A DNA stretch of 64,000 bases from Paraperibacillus esterisolvens. Lineage in GTDB: Bacteria; Bacillota; Bacilli; Bacillales; DSM-1321. Below are positions 8,712 to 18,216 of the stretch, one piece after another. The first letter of the stretch is position 1. Every line of letters starts with the position of its first letter. The translations under genes and the position numbers were made by a program. The notes under the pieces were generated by a model. The model searched no databases. It had not been told where the DNA came from and saw only the letters and a list, made by a program, of their open reading frames with translations. Location: positions 2,108,001 to 2,172,000 of the forward strand of contig NZ_CP143545.1 in assembly GCF_046237625.1 (NCBI RefSeq), in the 5' to 3' direction.

Positions 8712-9083
8712 ATGGATTTCCATCATATTGGGATTGAAACCTCCAGTCTGGATGAGTCGCTTTCCTTCTACCAGGATATTCTGCAGTTCACGGTTAAACA
8801 GAGATTAAATCTGGGCGGAGAGGAGCTGGTTTTCATCTCGGATGGCCGCTTGATGCTAGAGTTGATTAAGGTCGGGGAAGTAAGCAGGAAAGAAGCCGGC
8901 TGCCTCCATCTCTGCTTCAGGACAAAAAATCTCAAAAAGTTGAAGGAACGCCTGAAGAGCCGGGGAATGCAGGATTCGTTTGAACTCAATTGTTATGAAA
9001 ACGGCTGGAAGTCCCTTTTTATAAAGGGGCCAAGCGGTGAAGAAATTGAATTTTTAACTCATGATGAAGAAAGCCGGGGCTGA
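8712..9083 (+). CDS. VOC (glyoxalase/dioxygenase-fold) family protein
   Basis: 123 residues, ATG after AAAGGAGAA. It starts FHHIGIETSSLDESLSFYQD, the classic first beta-alpha-beta unit of the vicinal oxygen chelate fold. It carries metal-ligand candidates His4 or His5, Glu near residue 50 (LMLELI), a His in CLHLCF, and Glu near the C-terminus (EEIEFL). One VOC chain normally dimerises. Members include glyoxalase I, epimerases and thiol transferases, and the reaction here is not determined. It is eleven bases after the QueA paralogue, in the same operon. Confidence 0.82.
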   Translation: MDFHHIGIETSSLDESLSFYQDILQFTVKQRLNLGGEELVFISDGRLMLELIKVGEVSRKEAGCLHLCFRTKNLKKLKERLKSRGMQDSFELNCYENGWKSLFIKGPSGEEIEFLTHDEESRG

Positions 9084-9102
9084 TGGTCAGCTCCGGCTTT
9101 TG
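9071..9102. terminator. Bidirectional terminator
   Basis: AAGCCGG-GCTGA pairs with TCAGC-CCGGCTT with T or A tracts on both sides. It serves the VOC gene and overlaps the stop region of the convergent AbrB-type gene. Confidence 0.75.
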
Positions 9103-10184
9103 GCCGTTTCTTTCTTTCTGAGTTTAGCGAACAGGGTCTTAAGCAGAGGCGGGACTACAAAGTAAATAAAGAAAATCCGGAATAACTGAAAAGCTGTTAC
9201 GACTGAAAGATCGGCTTTTACGTCATGAGCGATGATCCCCATCTGGTCCATTCCCCCGGGGGCTGTGCTTAAATAGCTTGTAACCGGACTGAAAGAATAA
9301 AAACGGGTAAGAACAAGGCTGATTAAGAAAGAACCTCCGATTAAAAAGAGGCCGTTCAGCAGGCTCAATACCGAAAACTGAACTTTTTTCTGAATGAGTC
9401 CTGGCTTTACCAATAAACCTACATACCCGCCGATCAAGAACTGTGAAAAATTCATAACAGATCCGGGGAGGCTGACGCCATCAATTCCCAGCAAGACCAG
9501 GATGGCCGCACCGGCCATCGGCCCAAGCAGGAAAGGCGTTGGAAGTTTCCATTTCTTCGCAAGCAGCGCACCGGCGATGCAGGCTGCAGAGAATAAAAGC
9601 AATATGAGGGGCGAAGACTCTTCAAAAGAAACAGCCTCATGGCCTTCTCCTCTATGGCCGCCGAATAAGGGGCTGTATATCAAAAGAGGGATCAGGCTTA
9701 CAATCATGATCAGGCGTGAGACCTGCATGAAAGCAACGATCGATATATTAATTCCCTTGATTTCTTCTGCGAGAGCAACAATCTGTGAAAGTCCTCCGGG
9801 AATGCTGCCGAGGAGGATGGCAGGATAATCGAAGCCCGTCACCCGGGAGGTGATGAAAGCCATCACAGCGCAAAAAAGGATGAGAAGTACTGTAGATGCA
9901 AACATTGCCGGCAGATGCCAGCCGATTCCGATGACAGCATCCCTTGTAAAAGAAAGCCCGAGTGAGTACCCGACGATAATCAAGCCGGCATCTCTCAGCT
10001 GGACCGGCCAGCAGGCTCCTGCTTTAGGGAAGCGTGAAAATATAATGACTGCAGCCATAGGGCCAAGAAGCCAGGGAAGAGGCAGCTGGGCCGCCCAGAA
10101 AAGGATCCCCCCTGCACATGCACAAGTTAATGTAAATAAAAAGTCCTGCTTTTTACTATGTACGGAAAAAATAGAGATTTTCAA
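9087..10184 (-). CDS. AbrB-family (PF05145) membrane protein
   Basis: 365 residues starting at TTG 10184 behind AAGG. The protein has about ten membrane helices with two repeated halves. Each half has a P-W-L-L-G-P-M or P-F-L-L-G-P-M segment near its start and a PGG-containing segment (GSIPGGLSQ and STAPGGMDQ) near its end, the hallmark of the AbrB duplication family. The family is annotated as ammonia monooxygenase or transcription regulator by tradition, but the sequence is that of an integral membrane protein, probably a transporter. It is monocistronic, convergent with the VOC operon and divergent from the TetR gene. Confidence 0.88.
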   Translation of the reverse strand: MKISIFSVHSKKQDFLFTLTCACAGGILFWAAQLPLPWLLGPMAAVIIFSRFPKAGACWPVQLRDAGLIIVGYSLGLSFTRDAVIGIGWHLPAMFASTVLLILFCAVMAFITSRVTGFDYPAILLGSIPGGLSQIVALAEEIKGINISIVAFMQVSRLIMIVSLIPLLIYSPLFGGHRGEGHEAVSFEESSPLILLLFSAACIAGALLAKKWKLPTPFLLGPMAGAAILVLLGIDGVSLPGSVMNFSQFLIGGYVGLLVKPGLIQKKVQFSVLSLLNGLFLIGGSFLISLVLTRFYSFSPVTSYLSTAPGGMDQMGIIAHDVKADLSVVTAFQLFRIFFIYFVVPPLLKTLFAKLRKKETAKSRS

Positions 10185-10468
10185 TGAATTACCTTCAATC
10201 CAGCTAGTTTTATTTCTCTATTAACTTAGTATGGATTTCTTGAAATTACAATAAATTAGTTTTTTGCCACCCACATTTCTTTGTGGAAAGAGACCTCTAT
10301 GATAGAATGAGTAATATGAATTTGGAATATTAAAAAAACTATTGCCGTGATATTCCCTGACACGCTGACAAACTGTCTGGGCGATTTGCCATGGAACTGA
10401 GTAAGTTATTATTTAATTCAAGATCATCTGCCGTCCTAATCTCTCAGGCGGCAGGAAGGGGAAGGAAA

Positions 10469-11035
10469 ATGAATACATCCACCGCTGTTATCATTCGGGA
10501 AACAGCACTTAAGCATTTCGCCATTAAAGGATTTGATGCTACATGCCCGGTAGAAATCGCAAAGGAAATTGGTATAACGTGTTCTATGATCAGAACGTAT
10601 TTCACAAGTAAGGAAGAAATATATTTGGCTGTCACGGACTTTCTGGGAACTTATTATACGTCCTTCATAGAAGAATTGATTACAAGGACTAAAGGGCTTG
10701 CCCTAAGGGACAGGATCTATGAAATTTTGATGGAGGTCGCAAGGCAGGCGAGGAATGACAGGCTGCCATGCCTCCTCTGGATCCAGATCATTTATTTTCC
10801 GCCCGTTACTTTAAAACAGGAGATCCTGCACAGAATGGAGCGGACGAGTGAGGGGATCAGCCAAAAGCTGTCTCTTCTATTTACAGAAGGAAAGACTCCG
10901 GAGAGACAGGAAGGAGTTTTTCTCGGTTCAGCTTTGTATGTAGTCATAAAAGGGATGAAAACCAAGGTAAATAACACCGAGGAAGAGGACAAGAGACAGG
11001 CTCTGTTTTTCTCTGGCGTTTTTTCCACACAATGA
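10469..11035 (+). CDS. TetR/AcrR family transcriptional regulator
   Basis: ATG 10469 is used rather than ATG 10391 because GGAAGGGGAAGG lies directly before it. 188 residues. The N-terminal helix-turn-helix is recognisable (AIKGFDATCPVEIAKEIGIT followed by RTYFTSKEEIY), with an unusual CSMI recognition turn compared with the common KGTFYYYF form. The C-terminal ligand domain is divergent. The regulator is divergent from the AbrB-type transporter gene, its most likely target, and lies upstream of a phosphotransferase gene. The ligand is unknown. Confidence 0.82.
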   Translation: MNTSTAVIIRETALKHFAIKGFDATCPVEIAKEIGITCSMIRTYFTSKEEIYLAVTDFLGTYYTSFIEELITRTKGLALRDRIYEILMEVARQARNDRLPCLLWIQIIYFPPVTLKQEILHRMERTSEGISQKLSLLFTEGKTPERQEGVFLGSALYVVIKGMKTKVNNTEEEDKRQALFFSGVFSTQ

Positions 11036-11152
11036 GGCAAGCATTACCAAGAAAAATCTCAGAAGATATCAATTTGGTATGTCTTATCCAGAAGCGGACC
11101 TGCACATATATGCAAACCGCTTTATTTGCGAAAACAAAAAGAGGTTGAAACA

Positions 11153-12049
11153 ATGAGTTTACTGACAAATAACCAGTTGGATTGGATAAAGACGTCTCTT
11201 GGCGCTGATTCCGTCCAATCTGTGCTGGTACTGACCGGCGGAACTTCCGCAGAAATGTATAAAATTGCTGTGCGGGCGGACGGGAAGTCCATGGAAGCAG
11301 TCCTGCGGCTCTACACTGATAGAGAATGGCTCCAAGCAGAGCCGGATCTTGCATTGCATGAAGCCTCCGCCTTTACAGCCGTTAATGATTTGCCCTTCCA
11401 TACACCCCAGCTTCTTGCTTTTGATCCGTCAGGAACTTTTTGCGGCTGTCCGGCCGTTTTGATGACCTGTCTTAAAGGGGGAGTCGAGCTCTTCCCAGCA
11501 GACCGAAGCCGCTGGCTCCGCCAGCTGTCTGAAGTGCTGGCCGCTATTCATTCCCTGGACCCGCCGCCGGACTTTGGGTGGCGGTATTATCCTTATTATA
11601 ATTCTGAATCACTGTCGGTTCCTGAATGGAGCAGCTGTCCGGATTTATGGTCAAGAGGGATAGCCGCAGTCCGGAACGGACAGCATAAAGGAACTCAGGG
11701 CTTCATTCACCGGGATTTTCATCCAGTGAACGTAATGTGGGAGAATGGGGAAATCAGCGGGGTGGTTGACTGGGTAAATGCCTGTCTGGGCCCGAAGCAG
11801 ATGGACCTTGCCCACTGCCGCCTGAATCTGGCCCTCCTGTATGGAGTTCAGGAAGCTGATGACTTCCTGGACGGCTATCAGCAGTTGGCGCCTCTTTCTT
11901 ATGAACCTTTCTGGGATTTAAAGGGACTGATGGAAATTCTGCCGGAACCGGCCGTCTATAGGGGATGGACCGAACATGGAGTCAGCGGATTGACGGATGA
12001 GCTGATGAGGGTGCGGGCTGACCTGTACATACAGCATATTTTCAGGTGA
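11153..12049 (+). CDS. APH-family aminoglycoside/small-molecule kinase-like protein
   Basis: ATG 11153 behind AGAGG, 298 residues. It has a protein-kinase-like fold of the aminoglycoside phosphotransferase (APH/choline kinase) family. The catalytic loop is FIHRDFHPVNVMW with HRD at residues 186-188, and the metal-binding Asp is in VVDWVNA. Such enzymes phosphorylate hydroxyl groups of antibiotics, sugars or amino alcohols with ATP. The sequence does not say which, and clinical resistance should not be assumed. It appears monocistronic. Confidence 0.85.
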   Translation: MSLLTNNQLDWIKTSLGADSVQSVLVLTGGTSAEMYKIAVRADGKSMEAVLRLYTDREWLQAEPDLALHEASAFTAVNDLPFHTPQLLAFDPSGTFCGCPAVLMTCLKGGVELFPADRSRWLRQLSEVLAAIHSLDPPPDFGWRYYPYYNSESLSVPEWSSCPDLWSRGIAAVRNGQHKGTQGFIHRDFHPVNVMWENGEISGVVDWVNACLGPKQMDLAHCRLNLALLYGVQEADDFLDGYQQLAPLSYEPFWDLKGLMEILPEPAVYRGWTEHGVSGLTDELMRVRADLYIQHIFR

Positions 12050-12256
12050 ATAGAGGAAGTTTGAGGATAAAGGTATAGAAAACCAACCATGAGTTTTATA
12101 CTCTCAGTGGAATGCATGAAAAGAACGTATACAAGAGCAGAAACAAAATGAGGCGATGGAGCAGAGTAAGTAACAAGAATGCCAGCGAGATGAATTATAT
12201 TCATACCTGGCTGCTTAAAGCCTTATGTTCCATGCAGCTCCGCCTACTTTTCCACA

Positions 12257-12287
12257 GAAAAAGCGCCTGCCAGCCAGACGCTTTTTT
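12257..12287. terminator. Bidirectional terminator
   Basis: AAAAAGCG-CTG pairs with CAG-CGCTTTTT (one mismatch) with T-rich flanks. It sits between the phosphotransferase gene and the convergent acyl-CoA synthetase gene. Confidence 0.8.
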
Positions 12288-12296
12288 TGTTTTTTC

Positions 12297-14246
12297 TTAT
12301 AAGTTAGAAAGATTCATATTTTTGATTGCTTCCAGGACCGCTGGGTTTTCGAGCGATGATATATCCCCTGTGTTCTGGTTCATATAGGCGGCTCGGATGA
12401 CCCGCCGCATGACTTTCCCATTCCTTGTTTTAGGGAGTTCGTCCACAAAGAATATCTCCTTTGGCAGCAGCGCTTTTCCAAGATGATTGCCTACGATCTG
12501 AAGCAATTCCTGCTTGAGCACAGCTGTCTCTGCAGGCTTCGACTTCAGGACTGCAAAACAGACTGCTGTTTCCCCTTTGACTGCGTCCGGCACTCCGATG
12601 GCCGCCGCTTCCACCACCAGCGGGTGCTCGACGAGAGCTGATTCCAGTTCTGCGGGTCCTAGACGCTTGCCGGCCACATTCAGGATATCATCCGACCGCC
12701 CGGTGATGGTCCAGAAGCCTTCTGAATCCTGAATCACCCAGTCGCCATGCACCCATGTATCTCCCCACCGGCTCCAGTATGCGCTTTCATATCGGTCGTT
12801 TTCTTTCCAAAATCCATTGGTCATTCCGACCCATGGCTGCAGGATGACCAGTTCGCCGACCTCGTTAAGCACGGGGTTCTGCTCTTGATCATAAACATGC
12901 ACATCCATCCCCGGAATAGGAGAATTAAAGGTTATGGGAGATATAGGCTTCAGCAGGACGTTCCCAAGGATGCCCCCGGAAATTTCTGTACCGCCGGAAT
13001 AATTGATAATCGGGACTTTCCTCTTGCAGACATTTTCAAAAAGCCACATCCAGGGTTCAGGGTTCCATGGCTCCCCGGTTGAACCGACAGCCTTTAGTGA
13101 CGTCAGATCATGCTGGTCGATCCAGTCTGTCCCGTGGCGCATCAGGCTTCGGATAAGAGTGGGGGAGATGCCCAGGTGTGTTACTTTATGCTTTTCGGTC
13201 AAATCCCATATCCGTCCAGGATTCGGAAAATCAGGGGTGCCCTCGAACATGACGATGGCCGCCCCGTTGACGAGTCCGCCGAACACGAGGAACGGGCCCA
13301 TCATCCAGCCCATATCCGTTACCCAGAAGAGGGTATCCCCTTTGTTTACATCCATGCACAGTCCTGCATCAAATGCAGCCTTTATTGGGAAGCCTGCATG
13401 GTTATGAACAGCGCCTTTTGGCTTTCCAGTCGTGCCTGAAGTATAGATGAGCATTAAAGGGGCGGAGGCATCTAATTCTTTTGTCCTGATTTCCTGCCCT
13501 TCCTTTACAAGCCCCGACCATTCGACGTCTTTGCTTTTATTCCAGGGGATATCCGCGTGTGTCCGCCTGACGACCAGGACCTTCTCAATTCCCGGAGAAA
13601 GTTCCACGGCCCTGTCCGCTTCCTTTTTCATCTGAATTGCCTTGCCTCTGCGGTAAAAACCGTCAGCGGTGATGAGATATTTAGCTCCTGAGGCATTAAT
13701 TCTCGCAGCTACCGCTTCAGCCCCATATCCGGAGAAAGCAGGGGAAAAGATCGCCCCGATTTTGGCGGCAGCAAGCATGGCAAATACGGTTTCGGGAATC
13801 ATCGGCATATAAATGGCTATAACATCGCCTTCCTTTACTCCCACACTTACAAGACCCGCGGCGGCTTTATCTATTTCCTCTTTTAATTTTCTGAAAGAAT
13901 AGGTTGAGACAAGACCATCATCTCCTTCCCAAATGAGGGCTGGCCTTTCGGCCATTACTGGATCGCTTGTCCATTTTTCAACTGCATTATGGACAATATT
14001 CATTTTTCCTCCCTGGAACCACTTGGGATATTTAAGGCCGCTGCTTAAATCCAGGGTCTTTTTATATGGACGGTGCCATGCTATCCCCAGTTCCTTGACG
14101 GCTTCTTCCCAGAACCACGAAACATCATCAATGGATTGGAGAAAAAAAGAATCATAGTCCTCAAAACCCAGCTTTTCCATCCAATTGTACAGTCGGGTTG
14201 ACTTTTTGTACTCCTCACTAGGAAACCAAACAGGCGAATGCGTCAT
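12297..14246 (-). CDS. Acetyl/short-chain acyl-CoA synthetase (AMP-forming)
   Basis: 649 residues, ATG after CTGGAGG. This is a full-length ANL-superfamily ligase that activates a carboxylate with ATP to an acyl adenylate and then to a CoA thioester. The adenylate loop reads MLIYTSGTTGKPKG (near residue 270), followed by GDTLFWVTDMGWMMGP. Next come the YSGGTE and GDTWVHGDW segments, and a C-terminal catalytic lysine in KTRNGKVMRR. The N-terminal ACAS-type extension and length place it near acetyl- or propionyl-CoA and acetoacetyl-CoA synthetases. The precise acid is uncertain. It is monocistronic and divergent from mprF. Confidence 0.88.
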   Translation of the reverse strand: MTHSPVWFPSEEYKKSTRLYNWMEKLGFEDYDSFFLQSIDDVSWFWEEAVKELGIAWHRPYKKTLDLSSGLKYPKWFQGGKMNIVHNAVEKWTSDPVMAERPALIWEGDDGLVSTYSFRKLKEEIDKAAAGLVSVGVKEGDVIAIYMPMIPETVFAMLAAAKIGAIFSPAFSGYGAEAVAARINASGAKYLITADGFYRRGKAIQMKKEADRAVELSPGIEKVLVVRRTHADIPWNKSKDVEWSGLVKEGQEIRTKELDASAPLMLIYTSGTTGKPKGAVHNHAGFPIKAAFDAGLCMDVNKGDTLFWVTDMGWMMGPFLVFGGLVNGAAIVMFEGTPDFPNPGRIWDLTEKHKVTHLGISPTLIRSLMRHGTDWIDQHDLTSLKAVGSTGEPWNPEPWMWLFENVCKRKVPIINYSGGTEISGGILGNVLLKPISPITFNSPIPGMDVHVYDQEQNPVLNEVGELVILQPWVGMTNGFWKENDRYESAYWSRWGDTWVHGDWVIQDSEGFWTITGRSDDILNVAGKRLGPAELESALVEHPLVVEAAAIGVPDAVKGETAVCFAVLKSKPAETAVLKQELLQIVGNHLGKALLPKEIFFVDELPKTRNGKVMRRVIRAAYMNQNTGDISSLENPAVLEAIKNMNLSNL

Positions 14247-14432
14247 AATAACCTCCAGTTTGAAAATAGGTAAAATTCTGAATATACAAGTTTATTATAA
14301 AGGACACTCCAGCCTTTGGAAACTAAATCCTAAAATCAAGGCATGGCTAGATATAAATGGAAGATAAGAGTAAAATAAAAGGGCAGGAATTCTGCATGTG
14401 ATACAGCTAACTAAGATATAGGCGGAGAATAT

Positions 14433-17009
14433 ATGAAATTTACAAAAACAAAAGCTTTCTCGGCAGTTAAATTCCTGCTCCCGCTCGCTATACTCCTTTT
14501 TGTGGGTTATGAGGGTGGAAGATTCATCGCAGGGATAGATGCCGGGCTGCTGAAAAAGCATGCCTCGGATGTAGGTTACCATAAAGCTCTTCTTATTCTA
14601 TCCTTCGGCCTTATTGCTGTTTTGCCCATGAGTTTCTTTGATGTGATACTTATGAAGCTCCTCGGCAGGAGACTTGCCGTCAAAAGGCTGCTGCAGTATT
14701 CTTTCATTGCAAATGCATATTCAAACTTCCTTGGGTTCGGAGGCCTCACAGGGGCTGCAATCAGGACTTATTTTTATAAAACCAGGGATCAAAGCCGGAT
14801 GGAGATCATCAAGGCTATAGCCAAGATTTCCGTATTCTATCTGTCAGGCCTGTCGCTCCTGAGCTGGCTGATTATAGTAGGAATTCTGGATTCACCGGTT
14901 TTTAAAACATACAAATGGCTTTATGCCGGTATACTGGCCATCGCGGCCTACCTGCCGGTGCTTCTCATTACCCTTCATTTAAAAGGGAAGGGAGGGAAGA
15001 GCCGCGTACCGCAGGCTAAATATGAGATTGCGCTGATTCTCGTCTCATTCGCTGAGTGGTTTTGCGCTATGCTGACCATGTGGGGTGCAGCAAGAGTGAT
15101 GGGACTTGACATTAGTTTACTGGCACTGGCTCCTGTCTACCTGACCGCTGCCTGCGCAGGGGTCCTCAGCATGATCCCAAGCGGTCTTGGCTCCTTTGAT
15201 TTAATCTTTATGCTGGGCAGCGAATCCTATGGCCTGCCTAAGGAAAAAGTGGTCCTGCTCCTGCTTATCTATAGGATCACCTATAATTTTTTCCCCTGGC
15301 TCCTTTCAAGCTTTCTCCTTGGAAGACATTTTTGGAGCGTACTCAATAACAAATGGCGAAACCTCCCGTCGTATACAGCGGCAAATATCAGTCATGGACT
15401 TTTAACATTCCTTGTCTTCCTGACAGGAATCATCCTGCTTCTGTCAGCAGCATTCCCATCAGCACTTGGAGGAATCAAGGCACTAAGCGAGGTTTTCCCA
15501 TCCGGATTTGTAGGAATCTCACATCAGCTTTCAGTCGCCTCGGGCTTTACCCTGCTGGCGCTGGCCAGGGGAATCGAGCTTAGAGTCAGATGGGTTTATT
15601 ATTTAACCCTTGGCATCCTCATACTTGGTTCTTTATTTACATTTTTCAAAGGCCTGGATGTTAAGGAAGCCTTATTCTCACTGGGAGTGGCACTCCTTCT
15701 TTATGCAGCAAGAAACCGGTTTTACCGTGTCCAGTTTTCCTTTTCATGGGGAAGGGGGATTTTTGACGGGGCGATGTTCCTGCTGTTCATCGCCTTGTAT
15801 TTTACGGCAGGTTATTTGAACCTCCCGCAGTCGGAGGGAAGGATGCCGGCAAGGTTCGAAGCGTATATTATCCAGGATTCCACAGAACTTTTCCGGAGTG
15901 GTATTGCCGGGCTTTTGATTTGCGGATTTGTGATGGGGGCAGGCTGGGCACTCAGCCGGTCCTCGAAATTTCCGTTCCTTGCTGCAAGCATGAATCTTGT
16001 ACGTATTAAAAAAATATTGACAGCTTACGGCGGTAACGGCTTTACCAATCTTCTTTACATGCCGGATACGTATGTATATTTCAGCAGTTCCGGAACGGTG
16101 CTGTTTGCCTACAGGCGCTTTGTAGATAAACTGGTCATTTTGGGCGGACCTTCCGGGAAAAGAGACGATTTTATTGATGCCATGGAAGAATTCCAGGATG
16201 AAGCCGACCGTTTCGGTCTTTCATTGGTCTATTACCAGGTCAGGAGTTCCATGCTTCCCTTTCTAAATGCCCACGGCTATGATTTTTATAAACTGGGCGA
16301 GGAGACACTCGTGAATTTAAAGGAATTGGAAAGAGGACCAAAAAGAAAACTGGATATCGTAAACAGCAAGTTCTCGAGACAGAACTATCAGTTTGAGGTA
16401 GTTCAGCCGCCTTATACAGACAGTCTACTGGCAGAAGCGGAGAAGGTATCGGAGGAATGGCTGGATGGCAGGAAGGAAAAGGGCTTCTCTCACGCTTCTT
16501 TTCAAAAAGAATACCTGAACCAATTTCCGCTGGCCACCCTTAAAGATCCAGGCGGACATATCATCGCCTTTGCGGTGGTGATTCCCGGATTCGATTCAAG
16601 TTCAACCATCAGGGCAGATCTATTGCGTCATACCCTGCAGGCACCCGGCGGCTCTATGAATTATTTATTAAGCTGTCTTTTAAAGTGGGCGGCAGAAAGG
16701 GGATACGATTCCTTCAACCTGGGAATCACACCGCTGACAGGCGGCAGCACGGAAAAGTATATGACATCTTCCGAAAAGGCGGCATCGCTGATTTATATGT
16801 CCGGGTATTATTTATATCCTTTTCACAGCATCAGCCGTTTTAACCTGAAATATGGAGATGAAAGGGAGCCTAACTATCTTGGTTACCGGAAGAAGTCATC
16901 GCTGCCGATCCTGATGCTTCAGCTTTCATTCCTGATGGCCCGTACGAGAAGAAACAAGCCTGGAAGGGCCGTCAAGCTGTCCAGGGAAGAACGGCATAAC
17001 GATCAATAA
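14433..17009 (+). CDS. mprF: Phosphatidylglycerol lysyltransferase/flippase
   Basis: 858 residues, the usual MprF length, ATG after GGCGGAG. The N-terminal half (to about residue 500) is a polytopic flippase domain with FLGFGGLTGAAIRTYFY. The C-terminal half is a cytosolic GNAT-like DUF2156 synthase domain with SLVYYQVRSSMLPFL and FNLGITPLTG. MprF transfers lysine (or alanine) from aminoacyl-tRNA to phosphatidylglycerol and flips it, reducing the negative charge of the membrane and giving protection from cationic peptides. A VC0807-type membrane gene follows closely and is probably co-transcribed. Confidence 0.95.
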   Translation: MKFTKTKAFSAVKFLLPLAILLFVGYEGGRFIAGIDAGLLKKHASDVGYHKALLILSFGLIAVLPMSFFDVILMKLLGRRLAVKRLLQYSFIANAYSNFLGFGGLTGAAIRTYFYKTRDQSRMEIIKAIAKISVFYLSGLSLLSWLIIVGILDSPVFKTYKWLYAGILAIAAYLPVLLITLHLKGKGGKSRVPQAKYEIALILVSFAEWFCAMLTMWGAARVMGLDISLLALAPVYLTAACAGVLSMIPSGLGSFDLIFMLGSESYGLPKEKVVLLLLIYRITYNFFPWLLSSFLLGRHFWSVLNNKWRNLPSYTAANISHGLLTFLVFLTGIILLLSAAFPSALGGIKALSEVFPSGFVGISHQLSVASGFTLLALARGIELRVRWVYYLTLGILILGSLFTFFKGLDVKEALFSLGVALLLYAARNRFYRVQFSFSWGRGIFDGAMFLLFIALYFTAGYLNLPQSEGRMPARFEAYIIQDSTELFRSGIAGLLICGFVMGAGWALSRSSKFPFLAASMNLVRIKKILTAYGGNGFTNLLYMPDTYVYFSSSGTVLFAYRRFVDKLVILGGPSGKRDDFIDAMEEFQDEADRFGLSLVYYQVRSSMLPFLNAHGYDFYKLGEETLVNLKELERGPKRKLDIVNSKFSRQNYQFEVVQPPYTDSLLAEAEKVSEEWLDGRKEKGFSHASFQKEYLNQFPLATLKDPGGHIIAFAVVIPGFDSSSTIRADLLRHTLQAPGGSMNYLLSCLLKWAAERGYDSFNLGITPLTGGSTEKYMTSSEKAASLIYMSGYYLYPFHSISRFNLKYGDEREPNYLGYRKKSSLPILMLQLSFLMARTRRNKPGRAVKLSREERHNDQ

Positions 17010-17028
17010 AACAGTTAAGGCAGGGAAA

Positions 17029-17673
17029 ATGATGAAAAAAAATATCTTGATACTGGACCTTATATTTTATGTGGCAGTACCGCTTTTGGTCTGGAATGGC
17101 GGCAGGGGAATGCTCGGCGATTATTATGCAATGCTTCTCTCTTCTGTACCAGGGATCATCTATAGTTTATACCGCTTTTTTGAAGTGAAAAAAGTAAATT
17201 TCTTTGGCCTCTTCATCCTGATTAACCTGGTCATTGGCACATTGATTGATGTACTGGCAGGTTCAGCGATACAGCTTCTCTGGAACAATGCTTATTATCT
17301 TTTCGTGCTCGGCGGCGTTTTCTTGATTTCGATCATTATCAATAAGCCTATAGCCCTTCTTTTTACGCTGGATGTGGTAGAACTTCAGGGAAGTGACAGG
17401 GAGAAGACTAAGGAGCTGTTTTATAGAAAGAAGCCGCTTCTTGTTTTTAAATGGATTACCCTGGCGTTTGCGATGAGGGATATTGTACTTGGAGTGGTAA
17501 AGATTTATCTGATCAGGGAATATGGCGTGGACGCCTTTGATAAAGGTATCCTGCTGAGGCAGGCATTCAGCTGGGGAGTTACGCTGCTGACTGTGTTCGG
17601 GTATTATTATATAACCAAAATCATGGCTGAGAACAGCACAGATAAAAAAGACGGAAGCAATCCGATTCTTTAA
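17029..17673 (+). CDS. VC0807-family membrane protein
   Basis: 214 residues with five to six predicted helices. It starts at ATG 17029 or the adjacent ATG 17032, with a weak AGGGA site. The opening (ILDLIFYVAVPLLVWNGGRG) and a conserved R-D-I-V-L segment are typical of VC0807-type proteins of unknown function. It lies only nineteen bases after mprF and before a strong terminator, so it is probably in the mprF transcript. Whether it contributes to lipid modification is inference from position only. Confidence 0.78.
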   Translation: MMKKNILILDLIFYVAVPLLVWNGGRGMLGDYYAMLLSSVPGIIYSLYRFFEVKKVNFFGLFILINLVIGTLIDVLAGSAIQLLWNNAYYLFVLGGVFLISIIINKPIALLFTLDVVELQGSDREKTKELFYRKKPLLVFKWITLAFAMRDIVLGVVKIYLIREYGVDAFDKGILLRQAFSWGVTLLTVFGYYYITKIMAENSTDKKDGSNPIL

Positions 17674-17677
17674 AAAC

Positions 17678-17725
17678 AGGAAGGGGCAGCACCGGGATAT
17701 CCGGGCTGCCCCTTTCTGCTTCCTG
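17678..17725. terminator. Terminator with long GC-rich stem
   Basis: AGGAAGGGGCAGC with inner CCGG pairs with GCTGCCCC and TTCCT, followed by mixed T residues. It ends the mprF operon and may also serve the convergent DUF6509 gene. Confidence 0.8.
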
Positions 17726-17726
17726 A

Positions 17727-18014
17727 TTATTCGGGGGTATGCTCCCTGCAATAATCAGCCAGCATCTTCTCTTCCTCTTCATCCAATTCGAAATCCAGAA
17801 CCTTTTCTGTTTCATATTCATGGATCGTATAGCTGACAAGGGATGATTTCCCTTCATCCAGCAGGAACACAGCACGTATATAAATGCCCTGCTCCGTATA
17901 CAGCTCATCATCCTCCGGAACTTCTGCCTGGATGAAGAACTCGAACCTGCGCCCGCTTAAAATCCCGAATGGATCCTTAATCTCTCCAGCTTCATGATTC
18001 ACTATAGTCAGCAT
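17727..18014 (-). CDS. DUF6509 family protein
   Basis: 95 residues from ATG 18014. An upstream TTG at 18023 is possible, but the GAGAGG site fits the ATG better. This is a small acidic protein with KDPFGILSGRRFEFFIQAEVPEDDELY and LDFELDEEEE segments, which match the conserved core of a short Bacillus family (DUF6509) of unknown function. There is no membrane segment. Monocistronic and convergent with the mprF operon. No role can be inferred from its neighbours. Confidence 0.75.
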   Translation of the reverse strand: MLTIVNHEAGEIKDPFGILSGRRFEFFIQAEVPEDDELYTEQGIYIRAVFLLDEGKSSLVSYTIHEYETEKVLDFELDEEEEKMLADYCREHTPE

Positions 18015-18086
18015 CACAACCAAACCTCTCTCTTAAAACTTAGATATTAAAATAGTATACCTGTAGTCCAGCGAATTATCAAAGAG

Positions 18087-18138
18087 GGAAGGGTGGGCTG
18101 TCTCTATTTCCCAGAAATAGGGGAAGTCCCCACCTTCC
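18087..18138 (+). other. Nested inverted repeat upstream of phosphoesterase gene
   Basis: GGAAGGGTGGG (18087-18097) can pair with CCCCACCTTCC (18128-18138), enclosing a second stem CTATTT/AAATAG (18104-18120). A TTTTT run follows a few bases on. It could be a leader terminator or a structural element of the downstream mRNA. No known riboswitch class is recognised. Confidence 0.4.
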
Positions 18139-18216
18139 AGGTTTTTCCCCAGACTTTGATTAGGCCGGTAAAGGAAATGGGTATGGTAAAGAAAAGCAGG
18201 TGTGGAGGGAAATGAA

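Noticed and set aside
11126..12049. Aminoglycoside resistance gene
   Set aside because: The family is broad; only the kinase fold is visible and no resistance-specific features are recognisable.
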